From Aminobacter sp. AP02 (GTDB lineage Bacteria > Pseudomonadota > Alphaproteobacteria > Rhizobiales > Rhizobiaceae), in the NCBI RefSeq assembly GCF_003148805.1, contig NZ_QGGX01000010.1:1-64000 (forward strand): DNA of 64,000 nt, given 5' to 3'. Of this stretch, positions 32,732 to 41,963 are shown piece by piece (the first letter of the stretch is position 1; every line of letters begins with the position of its first letter). The notes below the pieces were generated by a model. The model was not told the DNA's origin. It worked only from the letters and a program-made list of their open reading frames with translations, and searched no databases. Position numbers and translations under genes: made by a program.

Positions 32732-34270
32732 TTAGTGGATGATCGAGGCCGGAGCCGTGGGCTGCGTGAGCGCGGGGTCGCCGATTTCGAGTGGGGCCGG
32801 GCGTCCGAAGAAATAGCCCTGGACTTCCTGGCAGCCGGCGGCCTTGAGTAGGGTCGCCTGGTGCTCTGTCTCCACGCCCTCGGCGATGGTGCGCACGCCG
32901 AGCGCGCGTGACAGGCCAACGATGGTCGAGACAACCGCACCCGAATTGCTGTCGGTTTCCATGCGGCTGACGAAGGAACGGTCGATCTTGAGCTTGTGGA
33001 ACGAAAAGTCGATCAGATAGGCGAGGTTCGAGTAGCCGGTGCCGAAATCGTCGACTGCCACCGAAATGCCTATCGCCGTCAGTTGCTTGAGGATCAGGGC
33101 CGCGCGGTCGCGGTCCTGCATCATCGCCGATTCGGTCAGTTCCAGTTCAAGCCGTTTCGGCTCGATGCCGGTTTCCTTCATGATCCGCTCGACGATGCCG
33201 AGGAAGTCGCGGGTCATGAACTGCACCGGTGAAATGTTGACCGCTACGAAGCAGTCGTCGGGCAGCTGGCGGGCATCGATGCAGGCCTTGCGCAGCACCC
33301 ACTCGCCGATCGGGGCGATCATGCCGGTTTCTTCGGCGACAGAGATGAACTCGGCCGGCGAGATCATGCCGCGCTCGGGGTGGCGCCAGCGGAGCAGGGC
33401 CTCGTAGCCGACGACACGACCGGACGACAGGTCGAGTTGCGGCTGGTAATGCAGGTCGAAATCGCCGCGCTCGAACGCGATATGCAGCTCCGATTCCACC
33501 CACTGGCGATGGTCGGCAACCCTGCCCATTTCGGGCTGGAAGACGGCCCAGCCGCCGATACCGCTGGCTCGCGCATTCTGCAGCGCGAGGTTCGAACGGC
33601 GCAAAAGCACGACCGGGTCGTAGCCGTCCTTGGGCATGGCGACGACGCCGACCGAAACGTTGACCGACTGGAGATGCGACGGCAGCGGGTAGGGTCGCAT
33701 CAGGTCGTGGATGAGGCGGTCGATCAGTGCTTCAAGCGAGCTGCTGAGCATCTGATCGGGGTAGAGAATGGCGAATTCGCCGGCGCCGATGCGCCCGAGA
33801 ACAACGTCGCTCGGCAAAGCCGCCTTGAGCCTTGCCGTGAAGGCTCGGATCAGGGCGTCACCATTGCTGTAGCCGATGGCATCGTTGATCTGCTTGAAGC
33901 GGTCGATGTCGATGTCGATGAGGAACACCGGCCTGCCGGTGCGCGCAGTGGCGGATGCCGCTTCGGCGATCTTGCCGACCATGGCCGTGCGCGCCATGAG
34001 CCCGGTCAGCTTGTCATAGTGGGTTTCGTTGAAGACATAATCGGCCGATTCGTCCACGCCGGCGAAGAACGACGCCGCGGCGATCGAAGCGGCCAGTGCG
34101 CAAAGGGCCGCAATGATCGCACCGACAGTGTCGCTCGACAGGCCGCCGACACTGTCGCCAAGAGCGAATTTCAGGCCCCACACACCGAGGACGAAGCTGC
34201 CCATTCCGGAACTGGCGATAGTGACGATCCGAAACAACGGGCTTCGGCTGGGGTTCCTGACGGCAGGCAT
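32732..34270 (-). CDS. EAL-domain c-di-GMP phosphodiesterase with degenerate GGDEF domain
   Basis: A 512-residue protein: two N-terminal membrane helices (about 10-35 and 45-70), GGDEF domain (about 82-235), EAL domain (about 255-500). The GGDEF signature reads GAGEF (RIGAGEFAIL), so cyclase activity is doubtful. The EAL side is intact: YEALLRWRHP, NISPVQF, LELTES, DDFGTGYSNL, KIDRSFV and EGVET. Most likely it hydrolyses c-di-GMP, with the GGDEF half regulatory. Encoded between the pseudogene and fabI on the same strand but 94 bp from fabI, so probably its own unit. Confidence 0.93.
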   Translation of the reverse strand: MPAVRNPSRSPLFRIVTIASSGMGSFVLGVWGLKFALGDSVGGLSSDTVGAIIAALCALAASIAAASFFAGVDESADYVFNETHYDKLTGLMARTAMVGKIAEAASATARTGRPVFLIDIDIDRFKQINDAIGYSNGDALIRAFTARLKAALPSDVVLGRIGAGEFAILYPDQMLSSSLEALIDRLIHDLMRPYPLPSHLQSVNVSVGVVAMPKDGYDPVVLLRRSNLALQNARASGIGGWAVFQPEMGRVADHRQWVESELHIAFERGDFDLHYQPQLDLSSGRVVGYEALLRWRHPERGMISPAEFISVAEETGMIAPIGEWVLRKACIDARQLPDDCFVAVNISPVQFMTRDFLGIVERIMKETGIEPKRLELELTESAMMQDRDRAALILKQLTAIGISVAVDDFGTGYSNLAYLIDFSFHKLKIDRSFVSRMETDSNSGAVVSTIVGLSRALGVRTIAEGVETEHQATLLKAAGCQEVQGYFFGRPAPLEIGDPALTQPTAPASIIH

Positions 34271-34364
34271 GCGTGGTGTTCCTAACTTGCGCGTCGTTAC
34301 TACCGGTTCGCTCGTTAAGATCGCTTGGCTCGATTGTCTACAATTTTAGCGTCGGGCACCCTTT

Positions 34365-35177
34365 TTAGTCCCGCCCGCCGTCCATCTGCTTGAGTTCGTC
34401 CAGCGTCGGCATCGAGACGATGTGATAGCCCGAATCGACGTAGTGGATCTCGCCGGTCACACCCGACGACAGGTCGGAGAGCAGATAGAGCGCCGAGCCG
34501 CCGACCTCGTCGATGGTTACCGTGCGGCGTAGCGGCGAGTTGCGCTGCTGGTAGGAGAACATGTGCCGCGCATCCGAGATGCCGGCGCCTGCCAGCGTCC
34601 GCACCGGGCCGGCCGAGATACCGTTGATGCGAATGCCGCGCGGGCCGTAGTCATTGGCGAGATAACGCACGCTGGCCTCGAGGCCAGCCTTGGCGACGCC
34701 CATCACGTTGTAGTTCGGCATGACGCGCACCGAACCGGCATAGGTCAGGGTGATCATCGATCCGCCTTCGTTCATCAGGGCGGCCGCGTGCTTGGCAACC
34801 TCGGTGAAGGAGAAGCACGAGATCACCATGGTGCGGACGAAGTTTTCGCGCGTGGTGTCGGCGTAGAGGCCCTTGAGCTCGTTCTTGTCGGAAAAGCCGA
34901 TGGCATGCACCAGGAAGTCGATACCGCCCCACTTTTCCTTCAGGGTCTCGAAGGTCGCGGCAACCGAGGCGCTGTCTTCGACGTCGCAAGGGATGATGAG
35001 CGACGCGCCAACCTTTTCGGCCAGCGGCTTGACGCGGCGGCCGAAGGCTTCGCCCTGATAGGTGAAAGCCAGTTCGGCGCCATGCTCGGCGAGCTTCTGT
35101 GCGATACCCCAGGCAATCGAGTGGTCGTTCGCGACGCCCATGACGAGCCCGCGCTTGCCCTTCATCAATCCGTCCAT
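34365..35177 (-). CDS. fabI: Enoyl-[acyl-carrier-protein] reductase (NADH)
   Basis: Last step of the fatty-acid elongation cycle. The 270-residue SDR enzyme has the divergent nucleotide-binding motif GVANDHSIAWGIA, the catalytic Y-x6-K as YNVMGVAK, and the downstream SAGPVRTLAGAGI. The ATG at 35177 (MDGLMKGKRGLVMG) is chosen; longer upstream reading overlaps fabB and is not homologous. It is 10 bp after fabB, in the operon fabA-fabB-fabI. FabI orthologues are the target of triclosan and related inhibitors. Confidence 0.96.
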   Translation of the reverse strand: MDGLMKGKRGLVMGVANDHSIAWGIAQKLAEHGAELAFTYQGEAFGRRVKPLAEKVGASLIIPCDVEDSASVAATFETLKEKWGGIDFLVHAIGFSDKNELKGLYADTTRENFVRTMVISCFSFTEVAKHAAALMNEGGSMITLTYAGSVRVMPNYNVMGVAKAGLEASVRYLANDYGPRGIRINGISAGPVRTLAGAGISDARHMFSYQQRNSPLRRTVTIDEVGGSALYLLSDLSSGVTGEIHYVDSGYHIVSMPTLDELKQMDGGRD

Positions 35178-35187
35178 GTCGGTGTCC

Positions 35188-36411
35188 CTATGCCGAGAGG
35201 CGCTGGAAAACGAGCGTGGCGTTGGTACCGCCGAAGCCGAAGGAGTTGGACAGAACCGTGTCGATCTTGGCGTTATCGATGCGCTTGCGCACGATCGGCA
35301 TGCCTTCGAACTCCGGATCGAGTTCCTCGATATGCGCGCTCTCACCAATGAAGCCGCCCTGCATCATCAGGATCGAATAGATCGATTCCTGCACGCCGGC
35401 GGCGCCCAGCGAGTGACCGGTCAGCGACTTGGTCGAGGTGATGTTCGGCATCTTGTCCGCGAAAACTTCGCGGATGGCGCCCATTTCTTTCGAATCGCCC
35501 ACCGGCGTCGAGGTGCCATGGGTGTTGATGTAGTCGACCGGTCCCTTCACCGTCGACAGCGCCTGGCGCATGCAGCGGATCGCACCTTCGCCCGACGGTG
35601 CGACCATATCGTAGCCGTCGGAGGTCGCGCCATAGCCAACCAGTTCGCAGTAAATCTTGGCGCCGCGCGCCTTGGCATGTTCGAGCTCTTCGAGCACCAG
35701 AACGCCAGCACCACCGGCAATGACGAAGCCGTCGCGGTTGAGGTCGTAGGCGCGCGAGGCGACCGCAGCGCGGTCGTTATACTTGGACGACATCGCGCCC
35801 ATGGCATCGAACAGGTTCGACATTGTCCAGTCGAGGTCTTCGTGACCGCCCGCGAACATGATGTCCTGCTTGCCCCACTGGATCATCTCCGCCGCGTTGC
35901 CGATGCAATGCGCAGAGGTCGAGCAGGCCGAGGAGATCGAATAGTTGACGCCGTGGATCTTGAACCAGGTGGCCAGCGTCGCCGAAGCCGTCGACGACAT
36001 CGCCTTCGGTACCGCGAACGGTCCGATGCGCTTGGGGCTGTTGTTCTTCAGCGTGATCTCAGACGCTTCCACGATCGTGCGCGTCGAAGGACCGCCCGAA
36101 CCCATGATGATGCCGGTGCGTTCATTGCCGGAAATGTCGCTCTCTTCGAGCCCGCTGTCGGCGATCGCCTGCTTCATTGCGACATGGTTCCACATGCCGC
36201 CCTGAGACAGGAAGCGGGCGGCGCGGCGGTCTACGAGTTCGGTCGTGTCGAGGTTCGGGGCACCCCAGACCTGGCACTTGAAGCCATGCTCGGCGAAATC
36301 GTTGGAGAAGCTGATGCCGGACTTGGCGTCACGCAGTGAGGCTTGAACTTCGGAAGCGTTGTTGCCGATGGACGACACGATTCCAAGGCCAGATACGACG
36401 ACCCGTCTCAT
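35188..36411 (-). CDS. fabB: Beta-ketoacyl-ACP synthase I
   Basis: Condensing enzyme needed to elongate unsaturated acyl chains made by FabA. The 407 residues contain the Cys-His-His triad: active-site Cys in [10 protein letters not shown], His in [11 protein letters not shown] and His in GHSLGAAG. N terminus [16 protein letters not shown] is canonical. Translated after fabA with a 30-bp gap. Confidence 0.96.
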   Translation of the reverse strand: MRRVVVSGLGIVSSIGNNASEVQASLRDAKSGISFSNDFAEHGFKCQVWGAPNLDTTELVDRRAARFLSQGGMWNHVAMKQAIADSGLEESDISGNERTGIIMGSGGPSTRTIVEASEITLKNNSPKRIGPFAVPKAMSSTASATLATWFKIHGVNYSISSACSTSAHCIGNAAEMIQWGKQDIMFAGGHEDLDWTMSNLFDAMGAMSSKYNDRAAVASRAYDLNRDGFVIAGGAGVLVLEELEHAKARGAKIYCELVGYGATSDGYDMVAPSGEGAIRCMRQALSTVKGPVDYINTHGTSTPVGDSKEMGAIREVFADKMPNITSTKSLTGHSLGAAGVQESIYSILMMQGGFIGESAHIEELDPEFEGMPIVRKRIDNAKIDTVLSNSFGFGGTNATLVFQRLSA

Positions 36412-36441
36412 TCAGTTTTCCTTTCAGAATGTCCGGCAGCC

Positions 36442-36960
36442 TTAGGCTGCGGCTTCCTGCTTCGAGAGCCCGACCTTCAGGTCGATGGCCTTGTAGATAG
36501 GTTCGCCGTCGGCCTTCAACCAGCCATCGGCGATGCCAAGAACCAGGCGGCCGCGCATGACGCGCTTGAAGTCGATGCCGTATTCGACCTTCTTCACCGA
36601 AGGCGTGACCATGCCCTTGAACTTCACTTCGCCGGTCGACAGCGCCATGCCCTTGCCCTGCTCGCCGAGCCAGCCGAGGTAGAAGCCGGTCAACTGCCAC
36701 ATGGCGTCGAGGCCGAGGCAGCCAGGCATGATGGGGTTGCCGATGAAGTGGCAGGGGAAGAACCAAAGATCCGGCTTGATGTCGAACTCGGCGCGGACGA
36801 AGCCCTTGTCGAACTCGCCGCCGGTCTCACTGATCTCGGTGATGCGATCGAACATCAGCATCGGCGGAGCGGGCAACTGGGCATTGCCGGGTCCAAACAG
36901 CTCGCCGCGGGCACACGCCAGCAACTCTTCGTAGCCGTAGCTGGATTTCTGATCGGCCAT
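36442..36960 (-). CDS. fabA: 3-hydroxydecanoyl-ACP dehydratase/isomerase
   Basis: Dehydrates beta-hydroxydecanoyl-ACP and isomerises it to the cis-3 isomer, the branch point for unsaturated fatty acids. The 172 residues (usual length 171-172) hold the active-site His in [20 protein letters not shown] and the later Asp. The ATG at 36960 follows GGGGAAGG; a TTG 18 bp upstream is disfavoured. First gene of the fabA-fabB-fabI operon, divergent from irr. Confidence 0.96.
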   Translation of the reverse strand: MADQKSSYGYEELLACARGELFGPGNAQLPAPPMLMFDRITEISETGGEFDKGFVRAEFDIKPDLWFFPCHFIGNPIMPGCLGLDAMWQLTGFYLGWLGEQGKGMALSTGEVKFKGMVTPSVKKVEYGIDFKRVMRGRLVLGIADGWLKADGEPIYKAIDLKVGLSKQEAAA

Positions 36961-37092
36961 GAACACCTTCCCCGTCAAAGCTTTCGGGCGCGGCTACGCC
37001 CTTCTTGTGTGCTCTCACTAGCACAGACTGTTTGCTGCCGGAAACCGGCGTTTGCGATTAACGTGCACTTCCGCCTGGGTCAATGCGCGCTA

Positions 37093-37121
37093 TTGATCGC
37101 ATTTGAGCTACAGAATATATG
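37093..37121 (+). promoter_or_regulatory. Candidate sigma70 promoter for irr
   Basis: TTGATC (37093-37098), 17-bp spacer, TATATG (37116-37121), 87 bp before the irr start, in the 248-bp fabA-irr divergent region. No iron-control element of the TTTAGAA-N3-TTCTAAA type was seen here. Confidence 0.45.
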
Positions 37122-37208
37122 TCTGGCATGGCTTGCCGGCTGCCAATTCAATCTTGGCGTGCTTGGCAGGCGTGAAGAGGGACGAAGGCGAACTTCGCGA
37201 GGCGACGA

Positions 37209-37634
37209 GTGGATTCCCGCAAGACCAGTATTGCTGTGGAAATGCGTGTCCGCGATGCGGGGCTGAGGCCCACGCGTCAACGCATCGCGTTGGCCGAATT
37301 GCTGTTCGCCAAGGGCGACCGCCACCTTTCTGCGGAAGAGCTGCATGAGGAAGCGTTGTCGGCCGGGGTGCCGGTGTCGCTGGCGACCGTCTACAACGCA
37401 CTGCACCAGTTCACCGAGTCCGGGCTTTTGCGCATTCTCGCGGTCGAGGGGTCGAAGACATATTTCGACACCAATACCTCCGATCACCACCACTTCTTCG
37501 TCGAAGGCGAAAACCGGGTTTTCGATATCGAATCGGGCCCCGTCACTGTCACCAACCTGCCGGAGCCCCCGGAGGGCATGGAAATCGCCAATGTCGATAT
37601 CGTGGTGAGGCTCAGGCCCAAACGCCCGGCCTGA
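37209..37634 (+). CDS. irr: Iron response regulator Irr (Fur superfamily)
   Basis: Haem-responsive transcription factor governing iron and haem genes in Rhizobiales. The 141 residues have a Fur-type winged helix (RPTRQRIALAELLF, LATVYNALHQFTESGLL) and the Irr-specific HHH motif (SDHHHFF). There is no N-terminal Cys-Pro haem regulatory motif, unlike Bradyrhizobium Irr but like that described for Rhizobium leguminosarum. GTG start. The location beside fabA matches Sinorhizobium, supporting orthology. Confidence 0.93.
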   Translation: MDSRKTSIAVEMRVRDAGLRPTRQRIALAELLFAKGDRHLSAEELHEEALSAGVPVSLATVYNALHQFTESGLLRILAVEGSKTYFDTNTSDHHHFFVEGENRVFDIESGPVTVTNLPEPPEGMEIANVDIVVRLRPKRPA

Positions 37635-37646
37635 TGCCCCAGAGTT

Positions 37647-37665
37647 CCCGGCCTTGGTGGCCGGG
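37647..37665. terminator. Hairpin between convergent irr and the SH3-domain gene
   Basis: CCCGGCC (37647-37653), loop TTGGT, GGCCGGG (37659-37665) in the 41-bp gap between two convergent stop codons. No T-run on either strand, so only a weak or shared terminator. Confidence 0.45.
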
Positions 37666-37675
37666 GGCAAATCGA

Positions 37676-38233
37676 TCAGTTCTCGATGCTTTCGCCTGGA
37701 TAGGCGCCCCAAACTTGCGACTGGTTGAGCCAGCCGCTGGTGCCGGCAAACGACATCTCGCACCATTGGCCATTGCACTGCTTGATCGAACCGATGACGC
37801 CGGGATCGACGATCGCGACGGTGCGCGCGCCCTGTTCGGGCCTGGCGAGCAGGTTGATCTGCGCCGGCTTGCCGCGCTGCCAGGGTGCCGTCATTGCGGT
37901 GCGGTGACCCGACAGCAGCGACTGGTTGATCCAGCCTTCGGCGCCTTCGGAATCGCGCACCCGCCGCCAGTTGTCATACTCCTGGATGATCTCCATCGGC
38001 AGGCCCGGCTTCATGTAGAGCCAGTCGACCGGATAGTTGACGCCGGGGCCGATGCGCGAATTGACCTTGCCCGACTTGAGGCTGACGAATCGCGGCAGCG
38101 GCAGGCCGCTTGGGCCGAGCGTGACATTCTGCGCCGCGAGCGCGGCACCGGCGAAACCGGCGCCGGGCGAAACGAAAGCAAGACCGATCAGGGCTGCGCT
38201 GACGGCCAGACGGAGCGACGCGAAACCAGACAC
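37676..38233 (-). CDS. Exported SH3-domain protein
   Basis: A 185-residue periplasmic protein: signal peptide (about 1-34, VSGFASLRLAVSAALIGLAF then AGAALAAQ), followed by two bacterial SH3 repeats (SLKSGKVNSRIGPGVNYPV near 45 and INLLARPEQGARTVAIVD near 115). The GTG at 38233 has GAGG 8 nt upstream; longer in-frame reading to an upstream start has no signal peptide. Such SH3_4 domains bind cell-wall or partner proteins; the function is otherwise unknown. Confidence 0.8.
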   Translation of the reverse strand: MSGFASLRLAVSAALIGLAFVSPGAGFAGAALAAQNVTLGPSGLPLPRFVSLKSGKVNSRIGPGVNYPVDWLYMKPGLPMEIIQEYDNWRRVRDSEGAEGWINQSLLSGHRTAMTAPWQRGKPAQINLLARPEQGARTVAIVDPGVIGSIKQCNGQWCEMSFAGTSGWLNQSQVWGAYPGESIEN

Positions 38234-38404
38234 TTCCGTAACCTCTGTTTGAACTTGGCACCCTTTGCCTTCGGGGAGAAGGGGCGCCCTTTTTCTTTGT
38301 CTTCGTCGGAACTGCTTGTTACACAGATTACCGCTCATGGATCGGTTTGCAGTTTCGCCGGTCTTGGTTAAAGAGGTCTCAACGAGATCTTCGTCGAGGA
38401 TAGA

Positions 38405-39406
38405 ATGGCCGGTCGAAAAAAGCCTCTCGTCGTCATTACGCGCAAGCTGCCCGACCAGGTCGAGACGCGCATGCGCGAGTTGTTCGACGCGCGCCTGAAT
38501 GTCGACGACAGGCCCATGACCCAACCGGAGTTGGTTGCAGCCGTCAAGGAAGCCGACGTCCTGGTGCCGACGGTCACCGACACGATCGATGCGGCCCTGA
38601 TCGAGCAGGCGGGCCCCAATCTCAAGCTGATCGCCAATTTCGGCAACGGCGTCGACAAGATCGACGTCACGGCTGCCTCCAAGCGCGGCATCACGGTCAC
38701 CAACACGCCGAACGTTCTCACCGAGGACACGGCCGACATGACCATGGCGTTGATGCTCGCCGTGCCGCGCCGGCTGACCGAGGGCGCCAGCGTTCTCACC
38801 GGCGACAAGAAGTGGGCCGGCTGGTCGCCGACCTGGATGCTCGGCCGCCGCATCGGCGGCAAGCGCCTCGGCATTGTCGGCATGGGCCGCATCGGTACCG
38901 CAGTTGCGCGCCGCGCCAAGGCTTTCGGTCTGTCGATCCACTATCACAACCGCCACCGCGTGCTGCAGTCGGTCGAAGACGAACTCGAGGCGACCTATTG
39001 GGAAAGCCTCGACCAGATGCTCGCCCGCATGGACATCATCTCGATCAACTGCCCCTCGACGCCGGCGACCTTCCATTTGCTGTCGGGCCGCAGGCTGGCG
39101 CTGATGCAGCCGCATGCTTACCTCGTCAACATCGCCCGTGGCGACATCATCGACGAGGATGCCCTGGTCAAGATGCTGCAGGACGGCAAGCTTGCCGGTG
39201 CAGCCCTCGACGTCTTCGAGCACGAGCCGGCGGTCAACCACAAGCTGCTCAAGCTCGCTGCCAAGGGCAAGGTGGTGCTGATGCCTCACATGGGCTCGGC
39301 GACCATCGAGGGCCGAATCGACATGGGCGAAAAGGTCATCATCAACATCCGCGCTCATGTCGACGGGCATCGCCCGCCCGATCGCGTGCTGCCGCTGAGG
39401 ACCTGA
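38405..39406 (+). CDS. D-2-hydroxyacid dehydrogenase (glyoxylate/hydroxypyruvate reductase type)
   Basis: NAD(P)-dependent reductase of the D-2-hydroxyacid family, 333 residues. The Rossmann motif is GIVGMGRIGTAVARRAKAFG and the catalytic Arg lies in NIARGDIIDE, Glu in DVFEHEP and His in LMPHMGSATI. Substrate is not fixed by motif; glyoxylate or hydroxypyruvate reduction is the commonest role for close family members. ATG preceded by GAGGATAG. Convergent with the GNAT gene. Confidence 0.9.
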   Translation: MAGRKKPLVVITRKLPDQVETRMRELFDARLNVDDRPMTQPELVAAVKEADVLVPTVTDTIDAALIEQAGPNLKLIANFGNGVDKIDVTAASKRGITVTNTPNVLTEDTADMTMALMLAVPRRLTEGASVLTGDKKWAGWSPTWMLGRRIGGKRLGIVGMGRIGTAVARRAKAFGLSIHYHNRHRVLQSVEDELEATYWESLDQMLARMDIISINCPSTPATFHLLSGRRLALMQPHAYLVNIARGDIIDEDALVKMLQDGKLAGAALDVFEHEPAVNHKLLKLAAKGKVVLMPHMGSATIEGRIDMGEKVIINIRAHVDGHRPPDRVLPLRT

Positions 39407-39467
39407 TCAGGGCCCTGCATCATCGTGTTGCCGACGATTCGCCGCCAGCTTGCCTTCAAGACGAGGC

Positions 39468-39950
39468 TTATCCGAGCGCCTTTCGAAAGGTGATCGAAGT
39501 CGGCCGGTCGAAGCCTTCATGCGCGGTGCGTTCGGACTCGACGAAACCGAGTTTGGCGAAGGTCGCGTGGTTGGCGGCAAGCTCGATTCGGGTCTGGAGT
39601 TCGAGAACCGGCTTGCCCTGATCGATGGCGTGGCGCTCGGCCGCCAGCATCAGCGCCCGGCCGATGCCCGCGCCACGCACCCCGTCGTCGACGGCAAGCT
39701 TGCCGACATAAAACAACTCCGCCCTTTCGGCCAGGAAGATGCAGCCGACGAGCCGCCTGTCCATCATGGCGATGAAGCAGACCTCGTCGCTGGCCTTGTC
39801 GCGCAGATTGGCCGGTGTCAGCCGATGCGCGGAGGACGGTGGGTCGATGACGCCGTCCATATAGGCAAAGGAGCGCATGATCAGATCGAGAAGCTCGTCC
39901 CAGCGGTCGAAGTCCCGGGGCAGACGCGCAACGGTCACGTCAACGCCCAT
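39468..39950 (-). CDS. GNAT-family N-acetyltransferase
   Basis: A 160-residue GNAT with the acetyl-CoA motif VRGAGIGRALMLAAERHA and the C-terminal LGFVESERTAHEGFDRP. Substrate unknown. It ends the minus-strand run recF-moeB-GNAT and lies 3 bp after moeB, so it is likely co-transcribed; no functional link to MoeB is evident from sequence. Confidence 0.85.
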   Translation of the reverse strand: MGVDVTVARLPRDFDRWDELLDLIMRSFAYMDGVIDPPSSAHRLTPANLRDKASDEVCFIAMMDRRLVGCIFLAERAELFYVGKLAVDDGVRGAGIGRALMLAAERHAIDQGKPVLELQTRIELAANHATFAKLGFVESERTAHEGFDRPTSITFRKALG

Positions 39951-39953
39951 GGT

Positions 39954-40712
39954 TCACGAGGCTTTGTAGCGCACGGTGTCGAAACGCGCGCCGAGTGCAT
40001 CGTAGAGCAAGAGCCGACCGACCAGCGGCTCGCCTATGCCGGTGATCAGCTTGATCGCTTCCATCGCCTGCAACGTGCCCATGACACCGGTCAGAGCGCC
40101 CAGAACGCCGGCCTGGGCACAAGACGGCACCAGCCCAGCGGGTGGCGGCTCGGGGAAGAGGTCGCGATAGGAAGGGTTGCGGCGCCCGTCGGCGCCCGTC
40201 TCGAACGGTTTCAGCACGGTGATCGAGCCGTCGAATCGTCCAACCGCGGCATGCACAAGCGGCCGCTTCACCACAGCACAAGCATCAGCAACCGCATATC
40301 GCGTCTCGAAGTTGTCGGAGCCGTCGATCACCAGATCGTAGCCGGCGATGAGCTCGCCAGCGTTTTCGGCGGTCAGCCTCAGCTTGTGCAATTCCACCGC
40401 CACATGCGGATTGATGCGGGCGATGGTTGCCTTGGCGCTCTCTGCCTTGGAAATGCCGACCGACTGGGTGTCGTGGATCACCTGGCGTTGCAGATTGGAC
40501 AAAGAGACGTGGTCGTCGTCGACAATGCCGAGCGTGCCGACACCGGCGGCGGCAAGATATTCGAGCACCGGCGCGCCGAGCCCGCCGGCACCGATCACCA
40601 GCACACGCGCGCGTTTCAGCTTCTGCTGGCCCGGGCCGCCGATCTCCGGCAGCACGATATGGCGGGCGTAACGTTCGAGTTCTTGCGGGGAGAGGGGGGC
40701 TGCCTGGTTCAT
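39954..40712 (-). CDS. moeB: MoeB/ThiF-family adenylyltransferase
   Basis: E1-like enzyme (252 residues) that adenylates the C terminus of a sulfur carrier such as MoaD or ThiS. Shows the ATP motif GAGGLGAPVLEYLAAAG, the acidic strand DGSDNFETRYAVADA, and the catalytic Cys in VPSCAQAGVLG. The paired zinc CxxC motifs of E. coli MoeB are not evident. MoaD versus ThiS as partner cannot be settled from this gene; none is encoded nearby. Between recF and the GNAT gene. Confidence 0.85.
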   Translation of the reverse strand: MNQAAPLSPQELERYARHIVLPEIGGPGQQKLKRARVLVIGAGGLGAPVLEYLAAAGVGTLGIVDDDHVSLSNLQRQVIHDTQSVGISKAESAKATIARINPHVAVELHKLRLTAENAGELIAGYDLVIDGSDNFETRYAVADACAVVKRPLVHAAVGRFDGSITVLKPFETGADGRRNPSYRDLFPEPPPAGLVPSCAQAGVLGALTGVMGTLQAMEAIKLITGIGEPLVGRLLLYDALGARFDTVRYKAS

Positions 40713-40764
40713 GGCGCAACCATACCGCCGCCAGTTCTGCTTGTCAGTCCGGTGGCGGTGCGAT

Positions 40765-41952
40765 CTATGGGTCCATGCCGTCGGGCAAGACAGTGGCGCT
40801 GACGCTGCCGTGATCGACGGTCAGGAACTGCGCCCGCCCGGCAAGGCTCGAAAACAGGCTCGCCTCGGTGCCGGTCATGAAGGCCTGGCAATTGAGTTCT
40901 TCCAGAATCGAAAACAGGGCTGCCCTCCGCCCGGCGTCGAGGTGGGCGGCGATCTCGTCGAGCAGAAGAATAGGAGCTGAACCTGCCATTTCGCCGGTCA
41001 AGCGTGCGTGCGAAATGACGATGCCGATCAAAAGCGCTTTCTGCTCGCCGGTCGAGCACAGCTCCGCCGGCATGGATTTCGGCTTGTGACGAACCAGCAG
41101 GTCGGAACGGTGCGGGCCTTCGAGCGTGCGTCCCGCAGCACGGTCGCGGTCGCGTCCGTCGGCCAATGCTTGACGGAAACGCTCTTCCAGTTCCACCGCC
41201 GGCATGTCGCCGATGCTCTGCTCGAGCGTTCCAGCGAGGCTGAGCTCGGCTTGCGGGAAGGGTCCGGTTTCGGGCATCCGCCCGATCATGGCGGTCAACA
41301 GCCGTACCATCTCGACGCGTGCGGCAGCGATTGCCGCGCCAGTTTCGGCCATCTGCATCTCGATGGCGTCGAACCATGCGCGGTCGCGGCGATCTTCGGC
41401 AAGAAGCCGGTTGCGGCCGCGCATCGCCTTTTCATAGTCGAGCGCGCGCTGGCCGTGCGCGGCATCGATCGCCAGCACCAGACGGTCCAGGAATCGCCTT
41501 CTGTCGCCGGCCGGGCCGGTGAACAGCGCGTCCATCGATGGTGTCAGCCACACCACGCGCAGCCATTCCAGCATGTCGTCGGCCTTGGCGTTGGCGCCAT
41601 TGATACGAATGCGGCGCCCTGCCTCATTGGCGGTTTCGGGTGCCGTGCCCGTGCCGATCTCGGCATCGCCGAACGGACCTTCGATGGTGGTGTGCACTGC
41701 AAAGCCGTCGGCACTGCCTTCGCGTGCGACGTCGGGGTAGGGCGCTCGGCGCAGGCCGCGTCCAGGTGTCAGGAAGGAGATGGCTTCGAGGAGGTTGGTC
41801 TTGCCGGCGCCGTTTTCACCAGTGAACACGACAGCGCCTGGCCTGAGGTCAAGCGACAACGAGGTGTAGTTACGGAAGTCCGTAAGCTGGAGCTTACTGA
41901 TATGCGTCGAGGGGATGCGCTTCCGCTCTCCCCCCGTATCCGGCTCTTGCAT
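40765..41952 (-). CDS. recF: DNA replication/repair protein RecF
   Basis: SMC-like ATPase loading RecA at gaps through RecOR. The 395-residue protein has Walker A GENGAGKTNLLEAISF, the ABC signature region and Walker B LLLDEIAAHLDAGRRAALF. It is 11 bp after dnaN, completing the dnaA-dnaN-recF order. Confidence 0.96.
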   Translation of the reverse strand: MQEPDTGGERKRIPSTHISKLQLTDFRNYTSLSLDLRPGAVVFTGENGAGKTNLLEAISFLTPGRGLRRAPYPDVAREGSADGFAVHTTIEGPFGDAEIGTGTAPETANEAGRRIRINGANAKADDMLEWLRVVWLTPSMDALFTGPAGDRRRFLDRLVLAIDAAHGQRALDYEKAMRGRNRLLAEDRRDRAWFDAIEMQMAETGAAIAAARVEMVRLLTAMIGRMPETGPFPQAELSLAGTLEQSIGDMPAVELEERFRQALADGRDRDRAAGRTLEGPHRSDLLVRHKPKSMPAELCSTGEQKALLIGIVISHARLTGEMAGSAPILLLDEIAAHLDAGRRAALFSILEELNCQAFMTGTEASLFSSLAGRAQFLTVDHGSVSATVLPDGMDP

Positions 41953-41963
41953 GGGTTCGCGCG

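Noticed and set aside
36961-37208. Iron-control element upstream of irr or fabA
   Set aside because: No TTTAGAA-N3-TTCTAAA-type dyad; AT-rich bases around 37100-37120 fit a sigma70 promoter better.
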